DNA of 8,015 nucleotides from positions 1 through 8,015 of the forward strand of contig JAFVDC010000047.1 of NCBI GenBank assembly GCA_017478685.1. Direction: 5' to 3'. Source of the DNA: Bacteroidales bacterium. Lineage in GTDB: Bacteria > Bacteroidota > Bacteroidia > Bacteroidales > UBA932. A model generated the notes under the pieces. That model had not been told where the DNA came from. It made no database searches and saw only the letters and a program-made list of their open reading frames with translations. The position numbers and the translations under genes are program-made. Positions 5,328 to 8,015 of this stretch are shown here, piece after piece; position 1 is the first letter of the stretch; each line of letters begins with the position of its first letter.

Positions 5328-6563
5328 ATGAGAAATTGTTTTTATGCCGTTGTTGCGCTGGTAGCGCTTGCCGCCTGCGGAACAAATGTCAAACCCGCCA
5401 CAGGTTATTCAGAGCCGGACCTTGGCTGGCTGTTCCTGGAAAGGGGCCCCTATACCCTTAGCACCAAGGTTAAGGCCGCTCCCGGCCCTGCAACCTTCCA
5501 GTTGGTGACGGATCTCTCCCTCATGGCGGAAACCCCGGACGTTATTCTGGAAACTTCCTGCACCGTTGCCGAAGACAGCACCATAAGCGTAAGTCTCGGG
5601 AACCTCAATCCCGGCTTCTATGAGGTGAGACTGAGGGACAGCGTACGGTTCAATATCGGCATAAGGCCTGAGGACGTTGTAAGCGCCCCGGATGCCCCCA
5701 AGGACTTCGATGCATTCTGGAAGGAGACTCTCTCGGAGCTTGACAATATTCCCCTGGAGCCCGTGTACAAGGAGATTCCGGAGTATTCCAACGACCTCAG
5801 GACCTGCTACGAGGTCTCTTTTGCCTCATTTGGCGGCGCCACTGCGGGCGGGGTCATCTCCATCCCCAACGCTCCCGGCAAGTACCCCGTACTCATCCAG
5901 TACATGGGTTATGGCGCAGAGCCTTTCTACTTTGACCCTTCGGCCAATCCGGGCCGGATAGACTTCCTTGTGAGCGTGCGTGAGCAAGGTATCTTCAAGG
6001 ATCCCGCCCAGCGCTGGATAGACAAGGGGCTCTCTTCCAAAGAGGAATTCTATTACCGCGGGGCTTTCGCAGATGTAAGGCGCGCCGTGGACTTTGTGAC
6101 CACCCTTGACAAGGCCGATGTTTCCCGCATTGCCGCAATGGGAGAAAGCCAGGGAGGTGCGTTCACAACGGTTGCCGCCGCAATTGACAGCCGCATAAAA
6201 GCAATCAGCATAGCTGTCCCATTCCTTGGCGACTACCGGGATTATTTCCGCATTGTATGGTGGCCGGTCCATGAGGTAATGGAGGCGGCCGATGCCGAAG
6301 GCCTTCCCCGTGAGGAGGTGTTCCAGATGCTACGCTACTTCGACGTCAAGAACTTTGCCCCCAAGGTGAAGTGCCCGGTGTACATGGCATTCGGCCTGCA
6401 GGACCCTACCTGCCCGCCACATACCAACTTTGCAATCTACAACAACCTTGGGACCAAGGACAAGCACTACTTCTGCGTCCCCACCTGCGGTCACGCCATG
6501 TGGCTTGAGGCCGCCTGGCCTCCGGTTAGGGATGCTTTCCTTAGTAGCGTAATAGGAGAATAG
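5328..6563 (+). CDS. Acetyl xylan esterase / cephalosporin-C deacetylase family (CE7) lipoprotein
   Basis: Predicted exported esterase that removes acetyl groups from xylan or acetylated oligosaccharides. With the start at 5328 the protein has 411 residues and begins with a clean lipoprotein signal: MRNC, a hydrophobic core, and lipobox LAAC with C17. An in-frame ATG at 5250 would add 26 residues and bury this signal, and it lies upstream of the promoter, so it is rejected. After an N-terminal beta-rich region (about 25-112), the CE7 alpha/beta-hydrolase domain (about 120-408) shows the family signature GESQGG with nucleophile S274, the preceding YYRGAFADVRRAVDFV helix (242-257), the acid D359 in FGLQDPTCPP, and the base H389 in PTCGHAMW. 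Native CE7 enzymes of about 320 residues are cytoplasmic hexamers, so the N-terminal extension and lipid anchor are notable. The next gene starts 2 nt later. Confidence 0.9.
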   Translation: MRNCFYAVVALVALAACGTNVKPATGYSEPDLGWLFLERGPYTLSTKVKAAPGPATFQLVTDLSLMAETPDVILETSCTVAEDSTISVSLGNLNPGFYEVRLRDSVRFNIGIRPEDVVSAPDAPKDFDAFWKETLSELDNIPLEPVYKEIPEYSNDLRTCYEVSFASFGGATAGGVISIPNAPGKYPVLIQYMGYGAEPFYFDPSANPGRIDFLVSVREQGIFKDPAQRWIDKGLSSKEEFYYRGAFADVRRAVDFVTTLDKADVSRIAAMGESQGGAFTTVAAAIDSRIKAISIAVPFLGDYRDYFRIVWWPVHEVMEAADAEGLPREEVFQMLRYFDVKNFAPKVKCPVYMAFGLQDPTCPPHTNFAIYNNLGTKDKHYFCVPTCGHAMWLEAAWPPVRDAFLSSVIGE

Positions 6564-6565
6564 GC

Positions 6566-7594
6566 ATGACCTGGAATCCAAAACTCATTGGCAGTTACCT
6601 TTTAATGGGAGCCTGCCTCATCCTTATAGCGTGCAACATAGGGGCGTTTCTCTTCATCCCCAAGGTGGCAACTCCTCTTGCCGTCATCCTTTCCAATGCC
6701 ATTACCATTGTCCTTATGCTCCTGGCGTATCAGCCTGTCAATCGCCTGATGCAGAATAGTTTCCAGGAAAAGGCCAGGGAGTTTGTGGAGAAGGAGAAGG
6801 AACTTGAGGGGCTCAAGGATACCGTTGCAACCCTTGAGAACCGCAACCGTGAACTTGAAAGCCGCCTGGACACCTGGGGGCAGATGGGAAGCGTCCCGCC
6901 CAACCTTAAGTTCACCTTCAAGGTGGAGACCATGACCTTTGACAAGTCCGGATATGTTGTGAAGGAAGAGCCCGTGGAGCGTTTCCTGTCAGACCCCGCA
7001 TACAGGTTGGCGGATAAAAACGGAGTCTTTGACAAGGTGGGCCGATGGATGGACGATGTTATGCATCCCGGACAGAAGAAGGTCCTGTACATAGGGAAAT
7101 TCTACGCCAAGGCATCTGTGGGCATAGACTTCACAAAGATAAAATTCGCCGTCAAGGATGGGGCCGTGTCGCTTTTCGGCGTGCGCTTCACTAAGCTCAA
7201 CGACCTTGCCGTCACCCCGGACGAAGACGACGTCAACCACTGCTGGCTCATCAATGAAGACGACTTTGGGGTAAGCATCAATCCTTCCGGGCTTTACCAG
7301 GATTTCACCCAGGCTTATTCCGATATCCGCGCCAAGGAATCCGCGGAGGCTCTTGAGGCCGAAGTAGATGCCCTCTGCAACAACTACACGGCCGTTTTCC
7401 GCCAGAATCTCCTGGAGCGTTTCCCCGGTATCACCTTCTGCGACAGCATTGAGGATTCCCCGGAAACATGGTACTCCCTCAAGGAGCATATCGGGGATCC
7501 CGGAATCTATCCAATCGCCTCCAACATGTTCCTCATGGCCGATGTCCTAAGCAGTTCGGCACTGAGCACACCTGCCCTGAAACAGTTAACGTGA
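6566..7594 (+). CDS. Membrane-anchored coiled-coil protein of unknown function (possibly DUF4230-like)
   Basis: I do not recognise this 342-residue protein with confidence. Two hydrophobic segments at about 8-31 and 36-55 form a membrane hairpin. A charged, heptad-like helix follows at 64-104 (E, K, L and R rich), predicted to be a coiled coil. The remaining domain (about 112-330) is soluble and mixed alpha/beta; both termini are predicted to be cytoplasmic. The stretch YIGKFYAKASVGIDFTKIKF (175-194) and the layout around it recall DUF4230, a family of membrane-tethered Bacteroidota proteins, but this is weak. The start lies 2 nt after the CE7 stop and has AGGAGA just upstream, inside the end of the CE7 gene, so the two are very likely co-translated. 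A functional link to the esterase is inference from the operon only. Confidence 0.75.
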   Translation: MTWNPKLIGSYLLMGACLILIACNIGAFLFIPKVATPLAVILSNAITIVLMLLAYQPVNRLMQNSFQEKAREFVEKEKELEGLKDTVATLENRNRELESRLDTWGQMGSVPPNLKFTFKVETMTFDKSGYVVKEEPVERFLSDPAYRLADKNGVFDKVGRWMDDVMHPGQKKVLYIGKFYAKASVGIDFTKIKFAVKDGAVSLFGVRFTKLNDLAVTPDEDDVNHCWLINEDDFGVSINPSGLYQDFTQAYSDIRAKESAEALEAEVDALCNNYTAVFRQNLLERFPGITFCDSIEDSPETWYSLKEHIGDPGIYPIASNMFLMADVLSSSALSTPALKQLT

Positions 7595-8015
7595 TTGTTT
7601 TGGGAAGGGCTTTATAGGCTCTACGTGTATCGTGATGTGGGTTTCGGCCCCAAAACGGTCTCGTAGGGCCTTTTCTATGAAGTGGGCGGTGGAGTGACTG
7701 TCCAGAAGGGAGGTGCTGCCGTCCATCCTTATGTGGATTTCAATGGCGTAATGGCCGCCGATGCGTCTGGTCTTGAGGTTGTGGGGGTCCTTGACTTCCG
7801 GGAAGGACTCCACTATGGAGAGGATTTCGGCCTCCGTCTCTTCGGGGAGGGAGGCTTCCATGAGGTCCCGGAAATTCTGCCTGAGGAGCATCCAAGCCAC
7901 CCTTACGATGAAGCATCCCACCACCATTGATGCAATGGGGTCAAGGACGGCCCAGCGCTCTCCAAGGAGGACGGCGCCGCCAATTCCTATGAGGGTGGCA
8001 ACCGACGACAAGGCA
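7586..8015 (-). CDS. Cation diffusion facilitator (CDF) family transporter, C-terminal part (5' end outside window)
   Basis: This is a proton-coupled efflux transporter for divalent metals such as Zn2+, Fe2+ or Mn2+ in the inner membrane. The frame stays open to the window edge, where the last visible residues read ALSSVATLIGIGG. This is the part of transmembrane helix 5 right after the family's HxxxD metal site, so the site itself lies just outside. LDPIASMVVGCFIV forms helix 6, and a cytoplasmic metal-binding dimerisation domain (ZT_dimer) follows with RRIGGHYAIEIHIRMDG, a buried histidine in DSHSTAHFIEKAL, and the closing ITIHVEP strand. About 143 of an expected 300 or so residues are visible. 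The TTG at 8011 is not a real start. The stop overlaps the facing gene by 9 bp, with no terminator between them. Confidence 0.93.
   Translation of the reverse strand, partial: ALSSVATLIGIGGAVLLGERWAVLDPIASMVVGCFIVRVAWMLLRQNFRDLMEASLPEETEAEILSIVESFPEVKDPHNLKTRRIGGHYAIEIHIRMDGSTSLLDSHSTAHFIEKALRDRFGAETHITIHVEPIKPFPKQSR

Noticed and set aside
6989..7489. 166-codon open frame on the minus strand
   Set aside because: Antisense to the coiled-coil protein gene; composition looks like reversed coding sequence and no family features are visible.
1..8015. CRISPR array, insertion sequence, integrase or prophage genes
   Set aside because: No spaced direct repeats, transposase motifs or phage structural proteins were found on either strand.

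Overview
The window looks like chromosomal DNA from a gut- or rumen-type Bacteroidales species (phylum Bacteroidota), possibly Rikenellaceae or a Cryptobacteroides-like lineage; the genus is inference. The evidence is promoters of the phylum's TTTG-N19/20-TAnnTTTG type (1738-1769 and 5300-5307 on +, 4151-4182 and 5260-5290 on -), mostly no Shine-Dalgarno before start codons, three lipobox-type signal peptides, and Bacteroidota-typical families (DUF6577-like, CE7 esterase, HTH_34-type winged helix).

Layout. (1) 1-1030: an HEPN/MNT toxin-antitoxin pair. The first gene is cut by the window edge and joins a DUF6577/AbiEi-like region to a nucleotidyltransferase domain with intact catalytic residues. 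It overlaps a DUF86/HepT-like HEPN gene by 11 nt. This segment looks more AT-rich than the rest. (2) 1031-1289: a gap holding a perfect 19-bp hairpin, then the leader of a small heat-shock protein gene (1290-1724). (3) 1738-2746: a promoter with repeated GTTTA/TAAAC half-sites, a 5'-leader hairpin, and a two-gene operon of a membrane protein and a small winged-helix regulator. (4) 2830-4146 (-) and 4238-5140 (+): divergent envelope hydrolases, a beta-lactamase/NylB-fold serine hydrolase and a feruloyl-esterase-like alpha/beta hydrolase, both with promoters almost touching their start codons. (5) 5139-5247: a bidirectional terminator and a minus-strand tRNA-Val(CAC). (6) 5328-7594: a CE7 acetyl-xylan-esterase-like lipoprotein followed 2 nt later by an unrecognised membrane-anchored coiled-coil protein. 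(7) 7586-8015 (-): the C-terminal part of a cation diffusion facilitator transporter, overlapping the preceding gene tail to tail by 9 bp.

How the parts may work together. The TA pair is probably a self-contained stress or phage-defence module in which the nucleotidyltransferase inactivates the HEPN RNase. The three predicted exported hydrolases suggest processing of ester or amide substituents at the cell envelope, for example on plant cell-wall glycans, but no SusC/SusD or glycoside hydrolase gene is present to fix the substrate. The best candidates for undescribed biology are the DUF6577-MNT fusion with its HEPN partner and the coiled-coil protein coupled to the CE7 esterase. No CRISPR array, insertion sequence or phage gene was seen.
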